A stretch of DNA of 64,000 bases from Massospora cicadina (GCA_022478985.1 JAKSZP010007893.1:310001-374000), one strand, 5' to 3'. Counted from the stretch's first letter, positions 1-12,334 are shown. The notes: a model not told the origin generated them from the letters alone. Numbers and translations: made by a program.

Positions 1-1931
1 AACTGGTACTGCCATTGTAAAACCCATTGGCGCCAGGACTCTGGTGTGGAGCTGGTCATAGAGCGCTGATATCCAGCTCCTAGCTGCGGGTGGGAGATGG
101 AAGCGGGCCAGGGAAGCATCAATATACTTCCAGGCTACCCGATCATATGCTTTCTCCATATCCAGGAGAGCCACAAAGCCATTCACCTTACGAGAGTTAG
201 CAGTCAAAGTCACGTGAAGGTCATTATAGTTGTCCCATAACGACCTCCCCGGAATAAAACCATACTGGGATGGGGAGAGGCGAGGTGACAACCATTTGGT
301 GATGCGGTTGGCCAGAAGCTTCGTGAAGAGCTTGTGGTCTGTGTTGATCAACGCTATGGGGCTCCAGTTCGCCAGGTTCTCACGGTCTGACTTCTTGTGA
401 ATGAGGGTCGTGATTGAGCCTCTGGAGTCGGGGAGGACCTCGCCATTCACCAAGAGTGCAGCGAAGAGGTCGCGGAGGGTTTGGCTATCACTGCAGGTTC
501 CAGAAGGTACACCTCAAAGGGTATTCCGTCTGGGCCTGGGGCTTTAAGCCGTGGGGATTTCAGAAGGGTTTCCATCACCTCCTGGATGGAAATAGGCGCC
601 AGTAGAGCCTCATCAGCCCGTAGGTCAATGGGCGGCTCTGGAGCCTGCCACAGGAAGTCTTGGATATCTGACGGGTCCACCTGGGTGGCATGGAAGAGGC
701 TGGAGTAGAAGCGGTGCAGTTCCTTCATGATTTCCTCCTTATCCGAAGTGGTTGTAGTGCCAATCTTCAGTGCAGTAATATCCTGCGCTGTTGACCGGCT
801 TTCTGTTTCTGAAAGAAGAAGCGGGTGGGGCGTTCCCATTGAGCATAGTAACGAGATGTTGTAAAGTTTGCTGCCCGTTCTTCCTGAAGTGTGAGCTCCA
901 AGCGGAGTGCTTCCTGCGCCGCTTCCCAGTCTTCCAACCATCTGGGAGAGGGCGAAGGCTGGCAGTTTCGCTCTAGATGTCTGATTCTGGCTTCCGCCCT
1001 TTTGACTCTGGCGCGAGCTGCAGTCATCTGGGCTTTGGCACAGTTGTAAGCAACGCGGGTGATGCCCTCCTTGGTCACCGCCCATCTAGCCTTGTGGTCA
1101 AGCAGGTGGGGTGGGGGGAGGTGAGAGTCTCCCGGATGGTCATAGACAGCTTCTCCTTAGTGAAGGGGTTGTTGAGAAGAGCTGGGGCAACCCTAGGCCA
1201 GAACCTACGCGACGGTCTAAGTGTGGTGGTGAGGACAACGGTTAGTGACCTGTGATCACTCAGATGGTTGTCACGAGAGATGGGAGAGGAGACGCGGCCA
1301 ATTAGCAGGGGGCCAATCAGTGCCATATCTATGCGTGACGCTGACTGGAAAGCTCCTCCATCATACTGGATCCTAGTCATGCAACCTAGGCCAGACGCGG
1401 AGGGTGGAAGCGCATCTATAAAGCCACTCAGGCGAAGGAAATCCTGGAGGCGACTTGATCCAGGGCGTTCCTTTGCTGCAGGGGGTAAGAGTCACGGACG
1501 CGACTTATGGTTGTGTTGAAATCTCCTAAGAGGACTGTATTCTGTGGGAGATTGAGTTGGAGGAGCTCTTCCAAGAGCCGATTTTGCTCCTGACCTGCAT
1601 TAGGCAGGTAGATGCTTGCAGCGAAGAAGGAGAAGTCAGGAGTGGTGAGTTTGGCCAGTATGAGGCGGCCACCTAGATATTGTGAAAAAGAATGGGTTTT
1701 AACCCGGGGATTCAAAACAATAAGGGCGGCATGGTTTGTCCAGAAGGAGTTGCCTCCAAACTGTTCATTCCATGCAGATTGTTCGTGGGGGAGGATATGG
1801 GGCTCCTGGACAGCAGCGATGTCAATTTGTGCTGACCTGAAGTTTCGGAGGAGGCGGGCTCTCCGCTTAAAGTCCCGCAACCCATTTGCGTTGATGGATT
1901 GCAGGGCCAGGGTGCTGCCATGGGGACTCAT
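1..1931 (-). pseudogene. LINE-A ORF2 (endonuclease-reverse transcriptase), frameshifted, 5-prime part only
   Basis: ORF2 starts at the ATG at 1931, about 200 bp past ORF1. Frame 1 (1931-1428) gives the endonuclease N-terminus with AAVQEPHI and LLGDFN motifs. A second frame (about 1380-1075) carries the endonuclease SDHRSL motif. A third (1078-767) is a charged linker, and a fourth (about 785-490) leads into the RT fingers with APGPDGIPFEVY. From about 485 to 1 the frame is open through LANWSPIALINTD, QYGFIPGRSLWDN and the RT motif A LLDMEKAYDRVAW. Frame changes near 1430, 1080, 785 and 485 make it a pseudogene. In the family, ORF2 nicks the target and reverse-transcribes the element RNA there. 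The catalytic YADD/FADD box lies beyond the edge. Confidence 0.85.
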
Positions 1932-2133
1932 AACTGTTCCCCTCCATGTCCTGGGGGTTGCCAGCGCTTAAACCTGCTGCTGTGAGGCGGCTAGTTTTGA
2001 GTCCTTTAGCTTGACTATTAGCTGCAATCCGTGAGGAGCGTCGAGGGTTCTGAGGGGAAGGAGAGGGTGGGGGGGCGGAGGACCCAGTAAGCCAGCCTAG
2101 GATGCTGCCCCCGCTCCGTTGTAGGGGAAGGAC

Positions 2134-4692
2134 CTAAGGGTGCTCAATGGCGACCTCCGCGGTGTCCCCATTTGATGATTCTGAGTCCATATTCACTTCC
2201 TCCAACACTTCAAAGGATCCGCGCGAAATGGACTGTGGGGTTGGGGTAGGACTCTTTGAGGTGGCACTTCTACTGCAGGCCGCGAGTTGCCAGTCCATGC
2301 TAGTGGGCATAGCTCCATTGGGAGCTGAGGGCTGATGCGATAAATCGCTGGTGGAGGTTGGTGGGGGTGCCGCGGAGCCCTGAGTGGGGGTGGCTGACGA
2401 GGGGCACCCTGTGGGAGATGCCTTGCGCTTGGTGAGAGAGGGAGTTGACTCTGGGAGATTGGAGGGGGTGCATATTGGAAGGGGGGCATGAGCGCGAAGG
2501 TATCCCACACCAATAGTGGGGTTAGCTGTTTCAACTGCTAGGCGTAAGGCCTCAGGGGACAGGTCTTGAACGGGAACCCATTGTGTGGGTTGAGGAATTG
2601 CTGCTGCAGCCATGTGGGATCGTTTTTGGCCTGGTTTAGGCCCCTGGGTGGTGGCTAAGAGGGCTTGTTTTCGAGCTGTGCAGCCACTATACAAGTGTCC
2701 AAGGGCGTTACACCATGAACACCGGGGGCGCGCCTGATCAGGGTCGACAAAAAAGATCTCAGGGCATGCCCCAACTACCGCCACACAAGGAATAACCTCA
2801 ATGTTACGGGATACAGTGGGGGAGGGGATGAACGACGCCCTAGCAGTGCGTGCTCTTTGAGTGGGAGCATAGTAAGAGGGGACACTAAAGTCCACTGAAA
2901 GAACAGACCCAAACTCCATTAAACCACGATGGAGTGCCAGTTTAAGAGACTCAGGATCAACAGTCGTTGGTAGGTTGGAAAAAGTAACCCATGAAATTTT
3001 CTCCAGGTGAGAGCGTGTGCGGGAGATGCGAAGAGATCTGCGTGGAATAATGACCTGGAGGGTGGCAGCATGGTCAGCAAGGGCAGCTTCAGTGAAGCCC
3101 ACATCGATGTAGTGGCCCTCCACTGATTCATGGATGGTGGTGTTAATAGGGAATGTCTCCGCAATCGCTGCAAAGTATGAGAAGTAATCCTCTGTATAGA
3201 ATTCAATAGGGTTATGCCCATAATAAAGGCGAATTGCGTGGGAGAGGGTTGAGCGAGGTAGAGCTTTTTGCGCTCTAGTTTCGGCCCATTTCTTCTTAAC
3301 ATCAGCAATAAACGCCACTTCACAGGGATCAGCTTTGGGTAGCGTTGGTGCCAGAGGTTTTTGCCACGCCCCAGTGGCTCCTTTGGTACGTTTGTGTTTG
3401 CTTTGGGCTGCAATTGCAGGTTGATTGTGAGCTGTTGGTTTGGACAAGTTTGCGGAGTTCCCTTGTTTCTGGAATGTTACAGCAGTTGCTGGCGTCATAT
3501 TAAATTGAGGGGCGGTTTGTTGGGCCTCGCTAAATTGGGGAGGCCCATCCAGATTGGAATTAACTCCAGCCAGTTGGGAGGAGGGAGATGTTTCATCACC
3601 ATCCCAGACTATTTGGGTAAATTCAGCCCGAGTATTTGCTGTGATTTCGTGGGCAAAACTCACTGGCTGATTGGTGAATTGGTCGTTTTCAGCATATTGA
3701 GATAAAGTGCCGACTTGAGAAGTGCCGATTATGGGGTTTAAATGGGACGGGTGAGATTGGAACTGGTGTGAAGTTCCAAAATCTGAACCATTTAAATCCC
3801 CATTGGGAAGAGTAGATTGTCCCAATTTGGTGCTTAGTGAACCAGAATGTGCAGCTAATCCAACCTTACATCCGAGGGTTTGGGGGCCAGGTGATTGTTG
3901 GGCCTCACTAAATTGGGGAGTCCCATCCAGATTGGAATTAACTCCAGCCAATTGGGAGGAGGGAGATGTTTTATCACCATCCCAATCTATTTGGGTAAAT
4001 TCAGCCCGAGTGTTTGCTGTGATTTCGTGGGCAAAACTCATTGGCTGATTAGTGAATTGGTCATTTTCAGCATAAAGCGATAAAGTGCCGACTTGAGAAG
4101 TGCCAATTACGGGGTTTAAATGGGACGGGTGAGATTGGAACTGGTGTGAAGTTCCAAAATCCGAACCATTTGAATCCTCATTGGGAAGAGTAGATTGTCC
4201 CAATTTGGTGCTGAGTGAACCAGAATGTGCGGCTAATCCAACCTTACATCTGAGGATTTGGGGGCCAGGTAGCTGGGTATCGCCCCTCATGGAGGGAGCC
4301 AGAAACACGGTGTCAGCAATAATAGATGGGGCTGAATTAGCTGACACAATGGGGGAGGTGAATGTCTGGATGGGCTGAGTTGCATTCAACTGAGCAGACG
4401 CCATTAAAACAGCGTGGGTGATGGCCTCCTTGGTTGGAGGGGGCCCAGCGGGTTGGTGGGAGGCAGCACACACAGAGATGTTAGGCGTGCAGGTTGCAGA
4501 AGTGCGATCAGGTGAACTGGCGCTAGTTGGAGTAGCTCCAGGTTGGGGGGTGGTGCCTGCTTTCATGGCTGCTGCTTGAGAGCGGGTGATTCTGGTTGAC
4601 CCTGAGGTGGGTAACCGAGGGTTGCTTCGTTTGGGGGTGGTGCTGGCTCGTTTGGCATAGCCTGCGGGTTCTTTTGCGGGGTTTCCCGCCAT
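2134..4692 (-). CDS. LINE-A ORF1 protein (RRM-like, zinc knuckle), 852 aa
   Basis: An uninterrupted 852-codon frame, remarkable in a window where nearly everything else is broken. The N-terminus is basic and rich in Ser, Thr and Pro. Residues about 140-395 are two tandem copies of a 126-residue block. Around residues 570-690 a segment beginning VTFSNLP looks like an RRM fold, followed by a zinc knuckle of the form C-X2-C-X4-H-X4-C (CSWCNALGHLYSGC). The tail is low-complexity Ser/Thr/Pro. In related LINEs, ORF1 binds the element RNA as a nucleoprotein and is needed for retrotransposition; that role is inferred here. The start is the first Met of the frame. No translation signal beyond the open frame was identified, so current expression is unknown. 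Confidence 0.82.
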   Translation of the reverse strand: MAGNPAKEPAGYAKRASTTPKRSNPRLPTSGSTRITRSQAAAMKAGTTPQPGATPTSASSPDRTSATCTPNISVCAASHQPAGPPPTKEAITHAVLMASAQLNATQPIQTFTSPIVSANSAPSIIADTVFLAPSMRGDTQLPGPQILRCKVGLAAHSGSLSTKLGQSTLPNEDSNGSDFGTSHQFQSHPSHLNPVIGTSQVGTLSLYAENDQFTNQPMSFAHEITANTRAEFTQIDWDGDKTSPSSQLAGVNSNLDGTPQFSEAQQSPGPQTLGCKVGLAAHSGSLSTKLGQSTLPNGDLNGSDFGTSHQFQSHPSHLNPIIGTSQVGTLSQYAENDQFTNQPVSFAHEITANTRAEFTQIVWDGDETSPSSQLAGVNSNLDGPPQFSEAQQTAPQFNMTPATAVTFQKQGNSANLSKPTAHNQPAIAAQSKHKRTKGATGAWQKPLAPTLPKADPCEVAFIADVKKKWAETRAQKALPRSTLSHAIRLYYGHNPIEFYTEDYFSYFAAIAETFPINTTIHESVEGHYIDVGFTEAALADHAATLQVIIPRRSLRISRTRSHLEKISWVTFSNLPTTVDPESLKLALHRGLMEFGSVLSVDFSVPSYYAPTQRARTARASFIPSPTVSRNIEVIPCVAVVGACPEIFFVDPDQARPRCSWCNALGHLYSGCTARKQALLATTQGPKPGQKRSHMAAAAIPQPTQWVPVQDLSPEALRLAVETANPTIGVGYLRAHAPLPICTPSNLPESTPSLTKRKASPTGCPSSATPTQGSAAPPPTSTSDLSHQPSAPNGAMPTSMDWQLAACSRSATSKSPTPTPQSISRGSFEVLEEVNMDSESSNGDTAEVAIEHP
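3514..4269 (-). repeat. 378-bp in-frame tandem duplication inside LINE-A ORF1
   Basis: The markers gcctcgctaaattgggg (3524) and gcctcactaaattgggg (3902) are 378 bp apart, and the whole unit repeats once with few differences. 378 is 126 codons, so the frame is kept. Both copies encode a Ser/Gln/Asn-rich, probably disordered segment (for example SGSLSTKLGQSTLPN in each). Many of the differences are single transitions. Confidence 0.9.
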
Positions 4693-4740
4693 ATTTGCTA
4701 ATAGTTTTCGTAAATCTCTTTAGTGGAGCTAAATTTCAGG

Positions 4741-5517
4741 CTGAATTGATTTTCGAAAAGTGATGCTTAGCAGAAAATTGAACTAAGACATCTTCAAGTT
4801 GCTGTTACTTAATAGTAAGGGTATCACCAAGATTCAATACTCAATTGCACTATGATGGTAGATTCACCAAGTTCCAGGTCTGTCAAAGTTTAATAACAGT
4901 GATGATAATAACTATAATAAAAGGTAGAGCCTGAATGTATGCTATGAAGCAGGCTTCAAGTTATATTGTATAGCTGATTAAAAAATTCTAGAAAAAAAGT
5001 GATAAGTCCCTGATAGACTAAAACCTCTATTCATGAACAATCAACAGCTTAAGTATAAAAGGTTTATCTTCTCCAAAGATCTCCAGTAGATGATCTGAGG
5101 GGATAGTAAATGAGATCCATGATTCCACTACTAGTTGCAAATTTATATTAATGAAAACTTTGTTGATTGAATAGATGAGCATTCTTTCTTAGGCATTTAC
5201 TGTAAAAGGTGGATTTTAGTTGTGATCTACAACTCAATAATAAGACGGCCAATAAACTTTATGACTCAACATGCAACTCCAAGGTATTCCTTCCATTTTC
5301 TCATTTGATAGGTCTTGAATTATTAGCGGGATTTAATGACCTAAAAATGAAAATTACAGATTTTTGTGATTGATCTTAGTATTAAAGTTAACTTGGAATG
5401 GAGAGTCTATGATTAGGTCATAGTTATCGCTGTCCAGGGTAATACTTTAAACGGACACCACTATATTATTAACAGTTAAGCAAGGATATTTAAGCTCCCT
5501 ATGGTATCTTGTGCAGT
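4741..5517. other. AT-rich decayed sequence, no gene recognised
   Basis: No open frame over 60 codons and no recognisable domain. The matched target duplications of LINE-B show that this stretch was once continuous with 10807 onward, so it probably belongs to the old minus-strand Gypsy remnant there. Confidence 0.5.
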
Positions 5518-5691
5518 AGGGTCTGGCAGTTCCGTGTTTATTCTGGGAAGGTAGACAGGGGACAAGCACTTCCAATGTAGTAAATAACTAAATTTCTCTA
5601 CAATTAAAGACACCCCAGAGGGTTCAAGGCCCCTCTCGTTGTCTCCAGGATCACCAAGATTAGGACGGTAGGAAAGGGGAGTTATGCTGGC

Positions 5692-8600
5692 TTATTCTTG
5701 GATGCAGCATGTGTGAAGGAAAGGATAAACTTTTAGGAACCATATGGGGAACCATGTGTTTATTTTCCTTCTGTTATGGAGGTCATATGTCCAAACAGCC
5801 ATGCTTGGAAATGTTCCAATGTATGGCTGTGGAAGCGATGAATGGCTTCTTGGATTGTTGGCGCTGCTCCTGTGAACGATTTCAGTATCATTGTATGTAT
5901 CGTCCATAGTGCTATTGCTACTATTAGCGCCCTGAGAGATGGGTGGATGGGAGTTTTATGTCTATAGTGAACATGTTCCTTGCTAGGCTGAATGGATGTC
6001 CGTTTTCTTGTCTGAAAAGGCGCATGGCCTCTTTCCATACCGCCACTGATGTTGGGCATTGTTCTAAACGGTGGGCTAGGCTTCCATACTGACCACATAT
6101 TGCACATGAGGTGTGATTGGCATTTTACCGTTCAGCTGTTTGGTATACTCTCCTCATGCACCTCCATACATGTGCTCTTATCCTGGGTAGGATTAGAGGG
6201 TGATTTGTGTATCTCCATACTCTTATTTGAATCTCCAGGTTGTAGGGTATGTCCATATGGTCCAGGTAATCTATCCTGGCTATGGTATTTGGGCTTTTGC
6301 TTATTATATTGTCTGTGGCTATTTAATCATTGATCTGTCTGTGAGTTAGCCTTGGGCGCCCTCGGTAACTGGTTTGGCTGTTTATGTGAATCCGCCATGT
6401 CGCTCTTCTCATGGCTAGGAGTATTCGTTTAAAATGTGCAGGAGTGTCATGTGGTCCTGCAGCTGTGGGATGGGATGTCAGATACTTTATTAATGTGTTC
6501 AGGCTATCTGGGTTTCTTAATTGTAGTGAACGTGTGAAGTTATATCTTTCTGTTCTGGCTCAGTGTGTATCTGATAGTCCTGGGCTAGTCACCTGAGCTA
6601 TCCAGGATCCCAGTATATGGGTTGCTTGCTCTACGTAATTAGTAATCCCCATACCTCCATTCCTTCTAGAGCCAAATAGGGGTTCGAGGCGTACAGGGGG
6701 GTTGTGGTTGGACCATAGCCATTCTTGTAATAGGGCGTGGACTGTGTTGAAGAAATATGGTGAGAAAGCGATTGCATGGGCCGTGAACCATATGATTGAT
6801 AGAATCATAGAGTTGGCTACCATGACCATTCCTGTTAGACCTGTTTGGCGTCCATGTAAGGATGCAATGAGTTTTGTTATTTTGTCTAGATGTTGATTTT
6901 TCATAATGGAGTTAGAGTAACCTCCTGCTTCCAACCATACTCCCAAGTGACGAACAGCGCCAGCTGTTGGCTTGGTGATGAATGGAAGTTTCAGTGAGGT
7001 CGTTGCTAATTTTCGCCCCCTATGTCTGGTCAGGAGTCTCGATGTTGTACTAGCTTGTTGGCCCTGTGTAGATGGCATCCACTGGATCTGATATTTCCTC
7101 AGGAGTATTTTTCCGTTTTCTCATTGTTAAGTGATGCGTTACTTATGGCTAAATAGTCTTGTATTATCTTCTCAACTCTGCAAGCGTTCTGATTGTTGGA
7201 TATAATCACCACACAATCATTAGCGAAGGCCATCATTTTGAGTGGGGTTGGCCCTTGACGTTGATTTCTTTAAGCAGTGTGTTTGTATTTCGGATTAGGG
7301 GGTCTAGGCTAAAGTTGTAGAGTAGAGGGCTTAAGGGTCTCATTGTTTTAGTCCTCTCTGTGGGATAAATGGGCTGGTTAAAAAGCCTGCTCCCCTCACA
7401 GCCATGGTTGCAGACTCTGTAAACAAAATAACAGTTTATAAATCTATTTAGAAGCTTAAATTTTTGAAGGCAGGCCCTAAGATAGGTCCAGTTCACCCTG
7501 TCATATGCCTTTTGTTGGTCTAAAAGACAAGTGCTTTAGAGGTTTTGGACTGGCTGACATTTGCAACAGTGTGGATGTTATCCCATATGGATTTTCTTGG
7601 GACAAATCCATATTCTGATGGGGATATCACATCAGTTGCAATTTAGCTTAGTTGTTTAGCCATAGTTTTTGGGAGAATATTTGTATCTGTGTTGGTTAGG
7701 GAAATTGGGCGCCAGTTGGATAAGTCTAATCTATCTCCTTTTTTTAATAAAGTGACCATGTAGGCTTCTTTGCCTCCAGGTAGGAGGCATGTTTCCATAA
7801 TACACTTGTTCATTTAAGCTAGAAGAATGTTAGAGATGTTAGTAAAATATTTTATATAAAATTCATAGGGAATCCCAACAAGTCCAGGGCATTTCCCACT
7901 TGGTGCACCGCGTACTACTTCCCATAATTCCATGCGCAATATTAGGTTAATTAGATTGTTATTTCGAACCGCGATGTCAATATGTGCACTTCTAAGGAAT
8001 TTTTCAATTTTTCTAGTTTGACCAGCTCAGATTAATACAATACCATATGAAACCTGTGCACTTCAGTCGCGACTTCTTTGGGTGTTTCTGCTATGGATTT
8101 ATCCGGTCAATGGACCTGTGTAAAAGCTATCATATTTTTACTGTCGTGGAATTGGCAGAAAAAAGTAGCTCAAGCAAGTTTCTCCATCTCTTTTGTTTCT
8201 GCCTTTATATTGGACTCCAACTTGGTGTTGGTGTTCGCGGATCAGGGTGTTTATCCAAGCAGAAACCTCCACCCATCTGCAACCCCATCCAAAGCTGTAT
8301 CCCATTCTTGGTATGTTGTTTTCTAGAAGGTTAATTTCAGCCAATGTGTGTTTGATATTGCTGAAACTGCCCTGTGTCTTCTAAACGATGTATGTTTAAT
8401 TTGTTGGGTTGTTGATATTTTTAAGTTTTCTCAGGTGGTTAGTGGGTCTGAGCAAAAAGGTGTTTGAAACCTCTGGGTTGAGGATATTTCCTCCCTCCAT
8501 GATTGAAATTCTGAGTCAGTTAAACTTTCTGGGTGTATTCTGCACCATCTGGGTACTTGGGTACTTGGTTCCACTGGTTTGTAAGACACCAAAACAAGCC

Positions 8601-9284
8601 GATGATCAGAGAATTCAATTTTTGCAGCTTTAAATTTTTGAATTTGGTGACGGAAAATTATTGGTGCAAGTATTAGGTCTATCCTCGACATAGAGACAAG
8701 TGTACCATTGTGTACATGTGCACGTGTCATGTTTTGTAGCAGGGATTGCCTTTTTGGCAGTAAATCATATAGTCCTAGGGTGGCCTTTAGTACTTGGAGT
8801 TCCACTTGCCCTTGTGGTATCTCCATTGTGTATGGCCATCAGTCCATCTCTGGGTTAATCCAGCAGTTCATGTCTCTCATTATGAAAGTATTTGCTGGTA
8901 AATTTAGTTGTGTTAGGGCTATGAGAAATTCTCTTCAGTCATGTGCACCATTTGGGGCATACACACTGGCTATTGTATGCACTTCAGTGTGCCATGAGAA
9001 GGTTACGGCAAGTACATGGCCATCCAGGGACAAATTTTTATTAATAAATTTAAAGTTTTGGTTCGCGCGTACTATCACCCCACAGTGGAGCAATTAAAAC
9101 AATATTGTTGGGAGGAGCATTTCTCCCAAGCCTCCTCCTCTCCCTGTGGACAGTGGGTTTCCTGCACCGCCAGGATATCCACAGGTGGGTTTTGTAGGAG
9201 ACTCAACCTCTTGGCCCAGGACGTTAAGGCCTTGAGTCCCACTAAATTCAGCTTCCCTATCTCTACTGAGACGCCTGATGCGCC
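5692..9284 (-). pseudogene. LINE-B ORF2 (endonuclease-reverse transcriptase), heavily decayed
   Basis: Pieces in order: endonuclease C-terminus (8826-8431) with SRIDLILAP and SDHRLVLV; RT fragments (7496-7233) including a WTYLRACLQ block matching WEYLRACLQ of LINE-C; then a long frame (7078-6560) with RHLGVWLEAGGYSNSIM; then the C-terminal part (6107-5692), where ALWTIHTMI matches AMWTIHTIV of LINE-C. The RT active-site box reads FAND (7216-7227, minus strand) where LINE-C has FADD, so a catalytic Asp is lost by a G-to-A type change. Many stops and frame changes. Not functional. Confidence 0.8.
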
Positions 9285-10684
9285 TCAGGAGCGGTTAGAA
9301 GGGCCTCCCAGCCCTACTCCATTGCTCACATTACTCTCCACTGCACCTCTGCTGCGGAGAGCATAACCATGAGTAGGAGTTGGGGTGTATTCTTCCCCTT
9401 TCATCGCCACAGCTTTTGCTCCTCTCTTGGCTTTGCTTGGTTTCAATATGTTATTGTGGTGCACTTGTGGGTTTTTATTGGCCACATTATTTTCTTGCTC
9501 ATTCCATTGTTGATTTTCCTTCCCAATTGGGTTAAATTCCACAATTTCTGGGGGTGCACTGAACCCCAATTAGCTGCATTCATTTTTGAATTGGGTTCTG
9601 CTGAATTCAAACTGGACATATTGGGTGTATGGTTTTCCACAGGATCTGATTGGTTCATGGACTCAAATTCCTCCATGTCTTCCTGGATCTGCTCTGGTGA
9701 TATGGTTGATTCCACCGAGGACTTTGCCTTGCCCTTGGCCATGGCCAGCTTGCGAGCTTGTTTGACCATTTTTTCATTCTGTCAGGAATAGGGTCAATTA
9801 TTTTATATTACCCATGTTCTCCCCAGTTGAAGGCTTGTGTAGTATCCATGATTTTGGCGTACTCTGAGTCATCTTCGCCCATTTCCTCCTCACAGAATTC
9901 CATTTATCTCAGGCCTTCTTTTATGGGGCAATCATGTATCTTGTACCCAAAGGCCTGGCAGGTTGCAAAGGGGGTGCGCTTTCCATTGTTGCGTGGAACA
10001 GCTGGGATTTTTTCCCATTGATTGTGAAGGATGCAATGTGGGGGATTTTTGTAATATCCTCTACTAAATCCTGGTTTTTTGAATTTTGCAAATGCCATTC
10101 CCCATGCTAAGGGTTGGCATCAGCTGGAACCATTGCATTTCAAATTGTTTAATTTCTCTGTAGGCTTCCAAGCCTTCTCGGAGATTTCTTTCAACTACTG
10201 TGCGCGCCAGTGTGGTCAGAAGATAGTCAAAAATTATGAAATTGTCTTTGGATTTAGTCCAATGGGTGCATTTTGTTGGGACCAATTGCTGTCTGTTGGG
10301 AAGTTCAAGTACCACTCTGACCTTCGCTGCTTCATTTGCTTCTTCCATGGTTTCAAACCCAAGATCTACCCACTCTCTGCAGATAGTATGGGTTGTTAAG
10401 TACACCACGCGCAAGAAAATTTTTTGTTGGGCTTTGTTGAACTTTTCCCACATTGTCAGTGTTTCTATGCCCAGGAAATCCTGTATCCCGTTTTCCACCA
10501 ATGACAGTGGTTGCAATTGGGATACTATCAAGTAGCTACAGTATTTTACTAAAAAATTGATGAAACCCATGGGAGGCGCCACCCCAGGTTTTTTATTTTT
10601 GCTGATATTTTCGTTTATATCTGTGCGCTGGTACCTTTGGGCGGTGCAGGCCTGGGTCCGCTGCCCTTTACCACGTTTGCCCAT
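9285..10684 (-). pseudogene. LINE-B ORF1, decayed
   Basis: Starts at the ATG at 10684. The first frame (10684-10064) gives about 200 residues alignable to LINE-C ORF1: MWEKFNKAQQKIFLRVVYL against MALWEKFCEDVHKIFPTAVY, and EWVDLGFE against GWLDLGFE. The zinc-knuckle region (10098-9904) ends HDCPIKEG, matching HACPIKEG in LINE-C. The first cysteine pair is not in the same open frame. The C-terminal part lies in further frames (9769-9443 and 9569-9285). At least two frame changes disable it. As in LINE-C, ORF1 would be an RNA-binding nucleocapsid-like protein. Confidence 0.75.
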
Positions 10685-12334
10685 CTCTTTATCTTATTAT
10701 TCATACTTTTTTTCGCCTGGTGTTAATTATCAAATTATGCTGTTTGAATCGAATCATATTACTAAAAGTGATAGGATTGGAAAGAAAAGCAGGGTCTGTC
10801 AGTTCCATACTCCAATGTATGATTACAACCAGTGGCAATCTTAAACAGTTTCACCAAGTGAGAGGATATAACATTGGATGAGAGAGCTGATATCATTAAA
10901 AAGTAAAATTCTTCTCTTATTTACCACCACTTTTAGATGAGTGACATTATAGCTAAAGTTAGGTACTGAGTAGATGACTTTTGGGTTAAAAGTCTTATTT
11001 AGGTGACATGGAGTCTCCCCAAAGCATTAGAATAAGAGGAACAAAAACCTTTATTGCCAACTAAAGTATTGGGGATGACAATTATAATAAAGTCGGGCAC
11101 TAAAAAGAACTTAGACCTAAAGAAATTCTAAAATGATGGTTAATCTAAAATATTCTTAGCATGAGGTGCCTCCCGCCCTAGGATGATGCATCTTTATCCA
11201 CTTGTCAGACATTTATCACCACTGACTCTCCTAAAGATAAAAAAAACTTATTAAGTGAAAGAATTGCGTTGGGGTTTTTGAATTAATTTTGAACTACAGA
11301 GTGGATATGAGGATGAAAACTCTTTTAGATACAATTGGTCACATCGCTGGTTTTGGGAGCTCCTTAGTGACTTCTTTAATAATAAGGATCAATGTAAAAA
11401 GCTTAATTAAATCTTAAAAAGCATCATAAGGTGTCAGATAAAGGAAGTGAATAGCAGGAAACTATATTATTGTCTAATGTAACCTAGTTGCGTGTGGCTA
11501 GGTCTTAAGCTAAATAATAAAAAACAGTTAAGAACATCTAATAGGTTTAAGCCTTTTTGAGATGGATGCTCATGAAGGCGGATTTCTTAAAATGTCAGGT
11601 TGCCACTGCCTTTTAAGTGAGAGCCTCCTTAGCATAATCCCATGTAATGCATTACTTAAAGTAAGGCATCATAATCTCTTAGGCGCTTCTATCAAGGAAA
11701 ATTGTTTATGTTGCACCTTCTGTTGTTGATGGCCAGTTCAATAGCTCCTCCATACACAAAAAGAAAGGGTTGTTTTTTCAAATCCAGGAACGTACTACTC
11801 CTTTAGATAGGGTTTATAAATTACAGGTTTGGATAGGATGTGGATAGCAAAGTATGAGGTCTCATGGATTCAGAAGAGTTTTTTCAAGCATATCAGTCGA
11901 CAGGCAATCCTGATCAAGTTGTTGATAAAGAGAATTAAATTTTCTTTGAGGTTTTCACCCTAGTAGATTCAGAGTGGGTGGTGGAAGCCTTAGTGCTGAT
12001 AGCCTAGTGAAGACGTAGAATTTTTGTCAGCCTGTGTATCCATCTTCCACCTTATTTCTCCTTTGTTATGTTCCATATTATGAAGTCTGGAGGTGTTTTG
12101 ATCAATCTTAATATCCAAGGTAGTTCAATAGCTTGTTGTCTACTAATCATGGGTAAAGACATCTTCTGTATAATGGTGATTTGTTCACAAAGTGTTGTTA
12201 AAGTCAAATCTATTCTGAGAATGACCTTCAATATTAATCAAACTTCCACGGGCCACCCATCTCAATAGTAGTTCCAATTTTTCAAATTTAGATTTTTAAC
12301 CCTTGTATCGGATGGTTTGATATGCAGGGGAATA

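Larger units (their letters stand above)
1..4740 (-). mobile_element. LINE-A: non-LTR retrotransposon, truncated by the window edge
   Basis: A two-ORF non-LTR retrotransposon reads right to left. ORF1 (2134-4692) carries an RRM-like segment and one zinc knuckle. ORF2 (1931 leftward) carries an apurinic-type endonuclease followed by a reverse transcriptase that leaves the window in its palm domain. The ORFs are separated by about 200 bp. The 3-prime end and any target duplication lie outside the window, so the right boundary near 4740 is only an estimate from where the GC-rich sequence stops. ORF1 resembles LINE-B and LINE-C only in layout, so this is a different family. Confidence 0.88.
5534..10790 (-). 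mobile_element. LINE-B: complete but decayed non-LTR retrotransposon with 16-bp target duplication
   Basis: A full-length minus-strand LINE of about 5.26 kb flanked by agggtctggcagttcc (5518-5533) and agggtctgtcagttcc (10791-10806), a 16-bp duplication with one mismatch. It has the same layout as LINE-C and is clearly homologous (ORF1 CPIKEG zinc-knuckle end, ORF2 RHLGVWLEAGGY block, 3-prime end with ttggaagtg and an aataaa-type end), so both belong to one family. Decay is much heavier than in LINE-C, so this insertion is older. Confidence 0.85.
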
